A DNA stretch of 64,000 nucleotides, from assembly GCF_014641075.1 (NCBI RefSeq), contig NZ_BMHP01000003.1, positions 744,001 through 808,000 on the forward strand, given 5' to 3'. The position numbers were made by a program, and so were the translations under genes. How positions within the stretch are numbered: position 1 is the first letter of the stretch; every line of letters begins with the position of its first letter. The DNA comes from Paenibacillus nasutitermitis. GTDB lineage: Bacteria; Bacillota; Bacilli; Paenibacillales; Paenibacillaceae. The notes under the pieces were generated by a model. It did no database searches, was not told where the DNA came from, and worked only from the letters and a program-made list of their open reading frames with translations. This document shows positions 35,363-43,152 of this stretch, in pieces.

Positions 35363-36238
35363 TCAGGTCGGGTAATGACTTTTCATATAATCGGTTGGCG
35401 TGTAGCCGGTCATTTTTTTGAAAATGCGGCTGAAATGGTAGACGTCGGAAAATCCGCAGCGCTCCCCCACCTCGGAAATGTTCAGCCTGCCCGTCCGCAG
35501 CAGCTCCGCTGCCCGGTCGATGCGCAGCCGCAAATGATGGTCGAGAATGCTGCTGCCCGTCTGCTGTTTGAACAGCTCGGACAAATAATTGTAGTTCATC
35601 CCCATTACTTCGGCGATTTCGCCGGCCGTCAGCTTGCCGTCGTAGCGGCTTTCGAGGTAGTCGATGACGCGACGCACCGTGAGCTCCGCCTTGGAAGGAA
35701 CAGCGGCGGCCTCCGACTTGTGGATGAAATAGATGAGCAGCTCCATAAATTTCAGGCTGAGCAGCAGATGACGCAGGCTATGCCGTGACTGGTACAAGCG
35801 GAGCATCGCCTTCAGCTCGCGCTCGACGTGCAGGTCGCCCGGCAGCTCGATTTTTTTCGGTAGCGCGACCTCCGCCCTGTATTTGTCCGGCGAGAAGAAC
35901 AGCGCGTCGTGGGGCAGCAGCGAGAACGAGAGCGGACTCGGCCCTTCCGCCGACGCGAAGCTCTGATCGTAGAAATGGACGAACACCCAGGAGGAGCCGG
36001 GTGCGTTAACCGGCCTGCCCCATTGCCCGACCCCTCGTTTCAGCAGCAGCGCATCCCCTTTGCGAAGCAGGTATTCGGTTTCGCCCTCCCCAAGGGACAG
36101 CTCCCCTTCCGTTACGTAGAGCAGCAGGTTTTCCGCCATCGTGCGGTCCGGATGGGCCCAATTCGGCTCCGGCGCCCCGTACACGCCCATGTCCCTGACG
36201 AGGGGCAGCTTGTCCCCGCTCAGCCGTATTTCATGCAT
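35363..36238 (-). CDS. AraC-family transcriptional regulator 2
   Basis: Regulator of 291 residues, ATG 9 bases after GGAGGTG. An N-terminal cupin domain (ENLLLYVTEGELSLGEGETEYLLRKGDALLL) binds a small ligand. The C-terminal domain has two helix-turn-helices (LTAGEIAEVMGMNYNYLSELFK and LNISEVGERCGFSDVYHFSRIFKK) followed by MTGYTPTDYMK. It lies directly upstream of PhyH 2 and the hydrolase on the same strand, and most likely activates them in response to the substrate. Domain order equals that of AraC regulator 1, which also precedes a PhyH gene, but the sequences are only distantly similar. Confidence 0.92.
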   Translation of the reverse strand: MHEIRLSGDKLPLVRDMGVYGAPEPNWAHPDRTMAENLLLYVTEGELSLGEGETEYLLRKGDALLLKRGVGQWGRPVNAPGSSWVFVHFYDQSFASAEGPSPLSFSLLPHDALFFSPDKYRAEVALPKKIELPGDLHVERELKAMLRLYQSRHSLRHLLLSLKFMELLIYFIHKSEAAAVPSKAELTVRRVIDYLESRYDGKLTAGEIAEVMGMNYNYLSELFKQQTGSSILDHHLRLRIDRAAELLRTGRLNISEVGERCGFSDVYHFSRIFKKMTGYTPTDYMKSHYPT

Positions 36239-36336
36239 ATACGATCACACCTCCGATGCCCGATTCCACAGTCATTTCATGATCGCGTATCGCGCTTCTT
36301 TCCGTAGAACCTTTCCTGCCACTTCCATAAAACCGC

Positions 36337-37029
36337 TCAAGCATTCTCAATCTTTTTCCATGGCACCGCGAACACTTTGCCCCACAGGAGCGGGACAGCT
36401 GCAGCCAGCAAGGCGAGCTCGATCCCAATCCCTGCTTTTACAAAGGTCAGGGCAAAATGGAGACCCGCAAATGCAAACAACAGCAGCAGGAGCGCAAACG
36501 TGATCAGCCCGTCCTTTTGCTGAGCGGCCAACGGCTCATCCAGAAACAGGATGTCGGGATTATGCAGCATGCTTGCGATCAGCAGAACCTTCTGCCGCAT
36601 GCCTTTGGAAAAAGAGACAATGCGCGAGTCATACAATTCCTCCAGGCCCAGCGTGCGCATGAGCTGTTTCGCTTTGTAATCGGCGTCCTCACTATGAAGA
36701 CCGTAAAGCTCGCCAATAAAGGTCAAATATTCCCGGGCTGTCAGCGTATCATAAATTTCAGCTGTCTCCGGCACATAGCCGATCCGTTTCTTGTAATCCA
36801 CATTTCCGTCGGCAATGTTCTGTCCGAATATATGTATATCGCCTGTATAACCTTCTACCAGACCCAGCATGATTTTGACCGTCGTGCTTTTGCCTGCTCC
36901 ATTAGGACCGATATAGCCGATAATTTGGTCCTCGTAGACGTCCAGATTGATTCCCTTCAAAACATATCGTGAACCATAATTCATCCGCAGGTCGCGAATG
37001 GACAGAATCGCATCATGTGCTTTATCCAT
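36337..37029 (-). pseudogene. ABC ATPase fused by deletion to an ABC permease C-terminus
   Basis: A 230-residue open frame (ATG at 37029, 7 bases after AAAGGA). Residues 1-165 are a normal ABC-2-type ATPase: Walker A GPNGAGKST, EIYDTLTAREYL, signature VSFSKGMRQKV and Walker B ILFLDEPL. At that point (near 36530) the expected D-loop and H-loop are missing. Instead AAQQKDGL is followed by about 55 strongly hydrophobic residues (LITFALLLLLFAFAGLHFAL...LLWGKVFAVPWKKIENA), which look like the last helices of the permease normally encoded downstream. The simplest explanation is an in-frame deletion of roughly 1.5-2 kb joining both genes. Without the H-loop it cannot be a working ATPase, so I call it a pseudogene. 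Confidence 0.75.
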
Positions 37030-37145
37030 TGAATCATCCTTTCCTGAAGCTTGGTTCATCCAGTTTACCATAAGACGAACGGCCAGGGATGTTGGCTGCA
37101 TGGGAGAAACAAGGATACAGCAGGCAATTGTTCTAGAGTCTGTGC

Positions 37146-37174
37146 AAGACATCACAGGAATTCAATGCTAAACT
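37146..37174 (+). promoter_or_regulatory. Possible cat promoter
   Basis: AAGACA, a 17-bp spacer and TAAACT, each matching four of six consensus bases, lie 34 bp before the leader peptide start codon. Weak, but in the right place. Confidence 0.4.
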
Positions 37175-37207
37175 TAAAACGAATCCGAACAGGAAAGTGG
37201 TGTGGAT

Positions 37208-37237
37208 ATGGTTAAAGCAATAGAGGCAGCCTCCTAA
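37208..37237 (+). CDS. cat leader peptide (MVKAIEAAS)
   Basis: Nine-codon reading frame (ATG at 37208, GTGGTG upstream, TAA at 37235-37237) that ends inside the left arm of the attenuator stem. Leader peptides of inducible cat genes have this size and position, and the cat-86 leader also begins MVK. A ribosome stalled by chloramphenicol about codon 6 would open the stem. Confidence 0.75.
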   Translation: MVKAIEAAS

Positions 37238-37271
37238 AATTCAAGAATTCAATTATTTTTTAGGAGGCTGC
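37226..37271 (+). promoter_or_regulatory. Translational attenuator of cat
   Basis: GCAGCCTCCTAAAA (37226-37239) and TTTTAGGAGGCTGC (37258-37271) form a perfect 14-bp inverted repeat with an 18-base loop. The right arm contains the cat ribosome binding site AGGAGG (37262-37267), which is therefore hidden in the uninduced mRNA. Confidence 0.88.
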
Positions 37272-37275
37272 ACGA

Positions 37276-37935
37276 ATGAATTTTAACCCGATTACTGTTG
37301 ATACCTGGGATAGAAAACCGTATTTTGAACATTATTTAAACCACGTCCGATGCACCTACAGCATAACGGCAAATCTTGATATCACCCTGCTGCTGGCAGA
37401 AACGAAGAGCAAAGGAATAAAACTGTACCCGGCATTGATCCATATGATCGCAGCAATTGTCAATCGCCATATTGAATTCCGAACCTGCTTTGACTCGGAG
37501 AACAGACTTGGTTACTGGGATAGCATATCTCCCGGCTATACCGTTTTCCATGATGAGAATAAGAGCTTTTCGAGCATCTGGACACCCTACAATGAAGATT
37601 TCGGCGAATTCTACTACCGTTATATCGAAGATATGGAAAGGTACGGAGGCCTTATGCAGTTTGCCGCCAAACCTGACGAACCACCAAATATATTCCCGAT
37701 TTCCTCTATCCCCTGGGTGAGCTTCACAGGCTTTAACCTGAATATTTATAACGAGGGAACCTATCTCCTGCCTATCTTTACGATGGGCAAATTTTTCAGG
37801 CAGGACAACCGTGTACAGCTGCCATTATCGGTACAGCTCCACCACGCCGTGTGTGACGGCTATCATGCAGGCATCGTGTTTCATGAACTGCAATTACGGG
37901 CTGACCACTGTATGGACTGGTTGCCAGGCGAATAA
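37276..37935 (+). CDS. cat: Chloramphenicol O-acetyltransferase (CatA class)
   Basis: Trimeric cytoplasmic enzyme that acetylates chloramphenicol with acetyl-CoA, 219 residues, the standard length for the class. The signature QLHHAVCDGYHAG places the catalytic His pair at 189-190, with the structural Asp in CDG. Other class landmarks are FEHYLNHVRCTYSITANLDIT near the N-terminus, YPALIHMIAAIVNRHIEFR and IPWVSFTGFNLN. The start codon is 8 bases after the sequestered AGGAGG, so expression should be induced by sub-inhibitory chloramphenicol through ribosome stalling on the leader peptide. The gene is A+T-richer than its neighbours and follows a deletion-scarred ABC gene. No mobile element is visible around it, so it looks like a resident chromosomal cat gene. 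Confidence 0.95.
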   Translation: MNFNPITVDTWDRKPYFEHYLNHVRCTYSITANLDITLLLAETKSKGIKLYPALIHMIAAIVNRHIEFRTCFDSENRLGYWDSISPGYTVFHDENKSFSSIWTPYNEDFGEFYYRYIEDMERYGGLMQFAAKPDEPPNIFPISSIPWVSFTGFNLNIYNEGTYLLPIFTMGKFFRQDNRVQLPLSVQLHHAVCDGYHAGIVFHELQLRADHCMDWLPGE

Positions 37936-37982
37936 CAGATTGAATGCATTCGAAGCTTAAACTTGCTTATAGCTGTAACAGA

Positions 37983-38021
37983 AGAAAGCCTTCTGACGGA
38001 TGTCGGGGGCTTTCTCTTTTT
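37983..38021 (+). terminator. Intrinsic terminator of cat
   Basis: AGAAAGCC and GGCTTTCT form an 8-bp stem, followed by CTTTTT. Confidence 0.8.
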
Positions 38022-38202
38022 AACCGGCACTCCCGCCTGTTGGAGGGGATGGGAAGAATGATGACATCCTATAGCACATTAACGCGATTTATGACGAATT
38101 TTCTTTTCTGTGTCCTTTTTTTGTGATACTATTTTCTTATCTTTCCATAGTTGTCCAGTTTTCGGCAGCTTGACCACATCAAGATACTGGAGCCTTGATT
38201 AC

Positions 38203-39780
38203 ATGAGTACGGTCATTAACAATTATATTGTCGTCGTCTGTGTGTCCGGTGTCATGAGCGTTCTTCTGTGCATCTATGCCATGCTCGTCAAAACCACCTT
38301 TTCCGGGATCCGGACCTTTGTCTGGATGTCCTTATTTTGTGCCATTTATACGTTCGGCTTCGCTTTTGAGCTGGCAAGCGATTCTCTCGCGGAAATCAAG
38401 TTCTGGCTCACCATCGAATATTTGGGCATGCCCTTCATTGCCCCCTGCTGCCTGATTCTGGTCTTCCATTACCTGGATATGTCCAGATTCCTGACCCGCA
38501 AGATCCTGCCGCTATTTTTCCTGATACCCGTCATCACTGTTGTGACCATCTCAACGAACGATTTTCATCATCTATTCTATCAGTCTCTCTATCTGCGTTC
38601 CGATGCGCCTACTCCGCTTGTCGATATCGTGATGGGCAAAGGATATATCCTGCACGGCTGCTATACGTTCGCCTGTCTCTTTGTCGGGGGGATTCTGCTG
38701 ATCCGGCGGCTGATAAGCAGCTCCGCTTACAGAAAACAGATTCTGACCATGCTGATTACCCTATATGTGCCAATGACCGGTGCTTTCCTCTATCTGATGG
38801 GTCTCACGCCATATGGCATGGACCCGGTGCCGGTCCTGATGAGCTTCACCTCCGGCCTGTATATCTGGTCCATTCTGTCAATGGGCATGCTGACTGTCGC
38901 GCCTATCGCCCGGGAAAATATTTTTGACAGTATGCGCGACGGCGTCATTGTGCTGGACATTAATGATCATGTGGTCGATTATAATCCAGCGGCTATGCGG
39001 ATGATCCCCGTGCTGGATGCTTCGGCAATCGGCAAATCCATTCACGACATCTCTTTCCCTCTGAAGGAGGGACAGGCCGCTAATGCGGAGAAGAGCGGGA
39101 ACCCCCGTACGCAGCACCTTGAACAGGATGAATATGAAATCAAATGGCAAAACGGCAGTGAAACCAGTTACTACCAGATTCGCTCTTCACCCGTGATCAA
39201 ACGGGATGGCAAACACGCCGGCCGGACTATTATTATGATTGATGTCACCGAGAGAACTCTCCTACATAACGAATTGCATCTTCTTGCCACCACGGATGGG
39301 CTTACGGGGATCTATAACCGGACCTGCTTTATGGAGCTTTGCAGAAAAGCGCTGACCGATGGACAGTCCAAAGGCGGTACATTCTGCCTGATCCTCCTGG
39401 ATATCGATCATTTCAAAAGCATTAACGACACTTACGGCCATGCGGTTGGAGATCGGGCCATTCAGCACGCAATAGCGCTGTGCAAGCCTTTCATCCGCAC
39501 GGAGGACGTGTTCGGACGGTATGGCGGCGAAGAATTTGTCATCGGCCTGCCGGACCTGTCCATAGATGAGGCGGGGAGCATCGCCGAGCAGATCCGCTCG
39601 GCACTCGCTTCAGGCCCTCTGCTTACGCCGGCAGGCCCTCTCGTTATTACAGCCAGCTTCGGTGTTGTGGAAGCCGCCACCGCCGGGCATTCGCTGGAGG
39701 CGCTGCTCTCTCTGGCCGACGAAGCCTTGTATCAAGCGAAGAGAACCGGCCGCAATAATGTACAGACCGCTTTAGCCTAA
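38203..39780 (+). CDS. Membrane diguanylate cyclase (7TM - PAS - GGDEF)
   Basis: Makes the second messenger c-di-GMP from GTP. The ATG at 38203 is 10 bases after GGAG and gives 525 residues; the frame is open 31 codons further upstream. Residues about 1-220 form seven hydrophobic helices of the N-terminal histidine-kinase-7TM type (VVCVSGVMSVLLCIYAML, IEYLGMPFIAPCCLILV). A PAS domain follows (about 235-350, VIVLDINDHVVDYNPAAMRM). The GGDEF domain (about 360-525) has an intact active site GRYGGEEF, and RTED five residues before GGEEF is a product-inhibition I-site. The cyclase should therefore be active and feedback-inhibited. A copy of its last 40 codons lies 1.1 kb downstream. Confidence 0.94.
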   Translation: MSTVINNYIVVVCVSGVMSVLLCIYAMLVKTTFSGIRTFVWMSLFCAIYTFGFAFELASDSLAEIKFWLTIEYLGMPFIAPCCLILVFHYLDMSRFLTRKILPLFFLIPVITVVTISTNDFHHLFYQSLYLRSDAPTPLVDIVMGKGYILHGCYTFACLFVGGILLIRRLISSSAYRKQILTMLITLYVPMTGAFLYLMGLTPYGMDPVPVLMSFTSGLYIWSILSMGMLTVAPIARENIFDSMRDGVIVLDINDHVVDYNPAAMRMIPVLDASAIGKSIHDISFPLKEGQAANAEKSGNPRTQHLEQDEYEIKWQNGSETSYYQIRSSPVIKRDGKHAGRTIIMIDVTERTLLHNELHLLATTDGLTGIYNRTCFMELCRKALTDGQSKGGTFCLILLDIDHFKSINDTYGHAVGDRAIQHAIALCKPFIRTEDVFGRYGGEEFVIGLPDLSIDEAGSIAEQIRSALASGPLLTPAGPLVITASFGVVEAATAGHSLEALLSLADEALYQAKRTGRNNVQTALA

Positions 39781-39891
39781 ACGCGCCGCTTCCGCTTCCG
39801 TGAAATCTCTTCCTTTTGTCGAATATTAGCCTATGAAAAGAAGATAAGCTTGTACAACTCAAAATAACTGCCACAGGAGGCGTATATCAGC

Positions 39892-40689
39892 ATGGCTTTT
39901 ACCATAAATAATCTTAAAGATAATGACAATGTTGTAATAAAGGAGCAGCTTGGCGGATTTACAGTAATTGAATATAAAGAGGATCTGAGCAGTACCACCA
40001 TGTCGGAGGCAGAATCCAACTTCTTCATGAGCAAAAGCAACATGCGCAACAAGCAGCTCATGGTTGAAATCAATAACAGTGAAGTTATGCTGTCTGCTGG
40101 GGCTATGCAGTATATGGTTGGCGATATTGAAATGACCACAGGTGTTAAGGGTGTTGGAGGTTTGATGCGAAATCTGGTGTCGAGTGCAGTGACAGGAACC
40201 AGCGCAATCAAACCGCTTTACAAAGGTACCGGTACGATTTTACTCGAAACCACCTATAAATATCTATGGTTAATCGATGTCGACAACGACCATATTGTCA
40301 TCGACGACGGCATGTTCCTGGCATGCGAAACAACACTGAATATCGCGGTCACGGCGCGTAAGAATGTTTCTTCAGCCGTGCTGGGCGGCGAAGGCCTATT
40401 TAATCTAAGTGCCAAAGGAAAAGGAATTCTCGCACTGGAGGCGCCCATTCCTACGGAGGAAGCGGTCGTCATCGAATTGCAGAATGATGTATTGAAGGTG
40501 GACGGAAGTTTTGCACTGATGTGGTCCCATTCCCTGGACTTCACCGTGGAGAAATCAGGGAAAACCCGCATAGGTTCGGCTGCATCAGGTGAAGGGCTTG
40601 TTAATGTGTATCGGGGAACCGGCATGGTGTGGCTGGCACCGCTCATGAAGTACAAGAACAGTTCGTTGCCAGCTGTTCCAACCCGTTGA
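39892..40689 (+). CDS. AIM24 family protein
   Basis: Protein of 265 residues with CAGGAGG upstream. It matches the AIM24 (TIGR00266-like) beta-rich fold: QLMVEINNSEVMLSAGAMQYM, KPLYKGTGTILLETTYKYLWL, DGMFLACETTLNIAVTARKN, GLFNLSAKGKGILALEAP and a repeated RGTGMVWLAP near the end. The two similar halves (GTGTILLE and GTGMVWLA) reflect the internal duplication of the family. Its function in bacteria is not established; some members are linked to membrane or stress phenotypes. It sits between the diguanylate cyclase gene and the duplicated cyclase fragment, so it lies inside the segment affected by that duplication. Confidence 0.88.
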   Translation: MAFTINNLKDNDNVVIKEQLGGFTVIEYKEDLSSTTMSEAESNFFMSKSNMRNKQLMVEINNSEVMLSAGAMQYMVGDIEMTTGVKGVGGLMRNLVSSAVTGTSAIKPLYKGTGTILLETTYKYLWLIDVDNDHIVIDDGMFLACETTLNIAVTARKNVSSAVLGGEGLFNLSAKGKGILALEAPIPTEEAVVIELQNDVLKVDGSFALMWSHSLDFTVEKSGKTRIGSAASGEGLVNVYRGTGMVWLAPLMKYKNSSLPAVPTR

Positions 40690-40731
40690 TCTTCTCACTC
40701 TTGAATCGTGAGCATCCCGTGTGACGGCTAG

Positions 40732-40863
40732 ATGAAACAGTCATTTGTAGGAGTCGTGGAAACCGCCACCGCTGGATATTCGCTGGAGGCGCTGCTCTCT
40801 TTGGCTGACGAAGCTCTGTATCTGGCGAAGAGAACTGGCCTCAATAATGTACAGACCGCCTGA
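40732..40863 (+). pseudogene. Duplicated 3' end of the diguanylate cyclase gene
   Basis: A 43-codon frame (ATG at 40732, TGA at 40861-40863). From residue 7 it reads GVVETATAGYSLEALLSLAD and then EALYLAKRTGLNNVQTA, nearly identical to the last 40 residues of the cyclase that ends at 39780. DNA identity starts near 40748, matching 39662-39777. Only the end of the GGDEF domain is present, without the active site, so this is a non-functional remnant. It is either half of a former tandem duplication or what is left of a second cyclase gene. Confidence 0.85.
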
Positions 40864-40909
40864 ATGCGCCGCTTCAGCGAAACACGGGGCGACGGCAGCC
40901 CAAGGAAGG

Positions 40910-40946
40910 CAAACAGCCCGCTCTCCAATTGGAAGCGGGCTGTTTG
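40910..40946 (-). terminator. Terminator of the polysaccharide operon
   Basis: CAAACAGCCCGCT and AGCGGGCTGTTTG form a perfect 13-bp stem with an 11-base loop, 28 bp after the stop codon of the last operon gene. It can also end transcription from the plus strand. Confidence 0.8.
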
Positions 40947-40973
40947 GTGTTAGGGTGAGGGTGACCCCTGCGG

Positions 40974-43016
40974 TCAGGCCATAAACTCCAACCGCAGCAC
41001 CAGCTCCGCCTGATGCAGATCACCGCCGCCGGCGCCGATGCGCAGAACGCCGGTCGGATGCGGACTGAAGCTGTTTTCTCCCCCGGGCTCCCCTTCCAGT
41101 CCTTCGCTGCCGCGCCAGATGCGTGTATTGCGCTCATGCGCATACGCAGGCACGCGCAGCAGTTCGATGCGATAAGCACCGGCCCCGACCCGGCAGCGGA
41201 ACGCCCGCACCCGGCGAATGTCCAGCCAACCGTCCGCCTCGAAGTCGAGCGTCAAGGAGCCGCCGTCCCGCAGCTCGACCTCGACTGGCTCCAGCTTCGG
41301 CAGCGGCAGGTTGAAGCAGCCTTTTCGAATAAAGCAGCCGGCTGGCGAAAAAAACTTCTGCGTGATCTCGATGTTGTCCCGGCTAAAGCGGTTTTGCACG
41401 ACAAACGTTACATTCGGTTGCTCAGTCGATTTGCGGAACACCGTCTTCACGCTCTCCCCCAGTGCCTCCACGAACGGCATGCCGTACGGAACGAAGCTTT
41501 CCTTCTCGAGCCGCTCGCCCAAGGTATTTTCCACGTAAAACTCCCGTCGGTCCCCGAACAGCGTGCAGCTGGATCGCGCCGTGCGGCCGTTGCGGTCCAT
41601 CACCAGCATGTCAAAGGCGTAATCCGGGTCCGTCGACGGCGCGTACAGCAGCTGTTTCCCGGCAAACAGCGTCATCAGCGCGGCGCCGCCGGCAAGCGTG
41701 CCGAGATTCGAATCGCCAAAATGCCGCGCTTTAGGAATGGCGCAGCCGCCCGTCGCCGCAGCGAAGGACGTCTCGTACACCGGAGTGCTGACCCGCAACC
41801 AGTCATGCCACCACGAATAAGCGTAAAACGGATCGGGTTCACGCGCTGGCTCCCGGTCGACGCCGAACTCGTACAAATACGCCGCCGTTTTGGCGTAAAT
41901 CTCGATGCAATTGAACTTGTCGAACTGCTTTTCGATCGTCAGCCGATGTCCGTACGGCTGATGCGGCGGCACTCCGAAGCGGCGGAAATGTTCCGAGGAC
42001 ATGAAATTTTCAAGATAGCGGTCGCAATACCATTTGAAGTGGGCGCGCGCTTCCGCATCCGATTCGTTCGGACCGAGCGGGACGCAGGCCGCCAACGGCA
42101 GCCCCTCAAATATGACCTTGGCGTACCAGGCCCGGTGGATGCCGTAGCCGTCCACATCGCAGGACATACGGCCGGCACGGGACAAGTCCTTGTACAATCC
42201 GCGAGCGTATTTGCGGCAAAAGTCATCCCAGTCTGCGTTGCGCGTCAGCACCCCGTTTTTGAGGCCGAGCAGGTAGGTGAACAGAAAGCCGTCCACTTCG
42301 GCTAGATAGTATGCCGGCGTATGTGCGTTGGTCGGCAGCTCCGTTTCGGTGCCGATGCCCCCGGCGTAGTTGAAGGTAAAGTCGGGATGCAGACCGGCCC
42401 GCTGCAGGCCTGGCGCTGTCGTATAATGCCGTTCCTTATGGCTGTGAATGTCGCGCGTATAACTGGCGATGCCGTTATGGAACAATCGCTTGTACCAGCC
42501 GAGGTACTTGCGCTCTCCCGTCGCAACGTAAGCGAAATAATATGCCGCCAGCTCGAAGCGGAGCGACTGGTCGCTGCCGTGGGTGCCGGCCTCCCCCGCC
42601 TCGGGGTGATGCTCGACCATCGTGACGATCGCTTGGCGTACCGGCTCGCGCTGCGCCCCCAGTCCGATTTGCTCCAAATATGGATAGATCAGCCCGAGGC
42701 ATTTGCAGATATTAAATGCAAGACCAGGGTGGTAGCTCGATCCGGGATGATCCGCCGACTCCGCCACGCCCCCGTCCTCGCGCACCAGCGGCAGCACGCT
42801 GGACATTAGGCCGGACAGCCGCTCAACATGCCGCGCCCGTTCCGTCTCCCCGTCCGCGAGCAGGGCGCTGTAGAGATGATAGACCGCTGCCAGCATGGAT
42901 ACCGATGTGCCCGCCGCAGCGCCGTCCGACTGACGGTAATATCCCCGTTCCCCGTCCCACAGGCTGTCCAGGTATTCGGCGAACGGCCGGTTGCTAAGAA
43001 ATTGCTCCATATTCAT
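40974..43016 (-). CDS. Heparinase II/III-like or (alpha/alpha) toroid polysaccharide-active protein
   Basis: Cytoplasmic protein of 680 residues (no signal peptide), ATG after GAGGAGGACAACT. The first 400 residues are alpha-helical with toroid-like repeats (AAVYHLYSALLADGETERA, LAFNICKCLGLIYPYLEQIG, ELAAYYFAYVATGERKYLGWYKR). The C-terminal half is a beta-sandwich (ARSSCTLFGDRREFYVENTLGE, ITQKFFSPAGCFIRKGCFNLP). This alpha/alpha-toroid plus beta-sandwich architecture is shared by heparinase II/III-type lyases and several uronidase families. Tyr and His residues are frequent (YNYAGGIG, HKERHYTTAPGLQR), but I cannot place the active site or name a family. It is the last gene of the operon with GH88 and a GH39-like enzyme, so a role in breaking down a uronic-acid polysaccharide is likely. 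Confidence 0.7.
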   Translation of the reverse strand: MNMEQFLSNRPFAEYLDSLWDGERGYYRQSDGAAAGTSVSMLAAVYHLYSALLADGETERARHVERLSGLMSSVLPLVREDGGVAESADHPGSSYHPGLAFNICKCLGLIYPYLEQIGLGAQREPVRQAIVTMVEHHPEAGEAGTHGSDQSLRFELAAYYFAYVATGERKYLGWYKRLFHNGIASYTRDIHSHKERHYTTAPGLQRAGLHPDFTFNYAGGIGTETELPTNAHTPAYYLAEVDGFLFTYLLGLKNGVLTRNADWDDFCRKYARGLYKDLSRAGRMSCDVDGYGIHRAWYAKVIFEGLPLAACVPLGPNESDAEARAHFKWYCDRYLENFMSSEHFRRFGVPPHQPYGHRLTIEKQFDKFNCIEIYAKTAAYLYEFGVDREPAREPDPFYAYSWWHDWLRVSTPVYETSFAAATGGCAIPKARHFGDSNLGTLAGGAALMTLFAGKQLLYAPSTDPDYAFDMLVMDRNGRTARSSCTLFGDRREFYVENTLGERLEKESFVPYGMPFVEALGESVKTVFRKSTEQPNVTFVVQNRFSRDNIEITQKFFSPAGCFIRKGCFNLPLPKLEPVEVELRDGGSLTLDFEADGWLDIRRVRAFRCRVGAGAYRIELLRVPAYAHERNTRIWRGSEGLEGEPGGENSFSPHPTGVLRIGAGGGDLHQAELVLRLEFMA

Positions 43017-43152
43017 AGTTGTCCTCCTCGTATGTGCAAGGGACGTTCGTGCGGAGCGCAATGTGGTGCCCAGCCTCGCCGCCCGTCCCCTGCCCGCCCC
43101 ACAGCTTCGATCTTTCTGTATTATCTTGCAGTTGTCGACTTACACTTTCGTC

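Noticed and set aside
36337..37935. cat as part of a transposon or integrated plasmid
   Set aside because: No transposase, terminal inverted repeats, target duplication or plasmid genes flank it; only base composition hints at transfer.
41013..42305. Long plus-strand open frame opposite the toroid protein gene
   Set aside because: Arg/His/Ala-rich translation with no recognisable domain, typical of antisense frames in G+C-rich genes.
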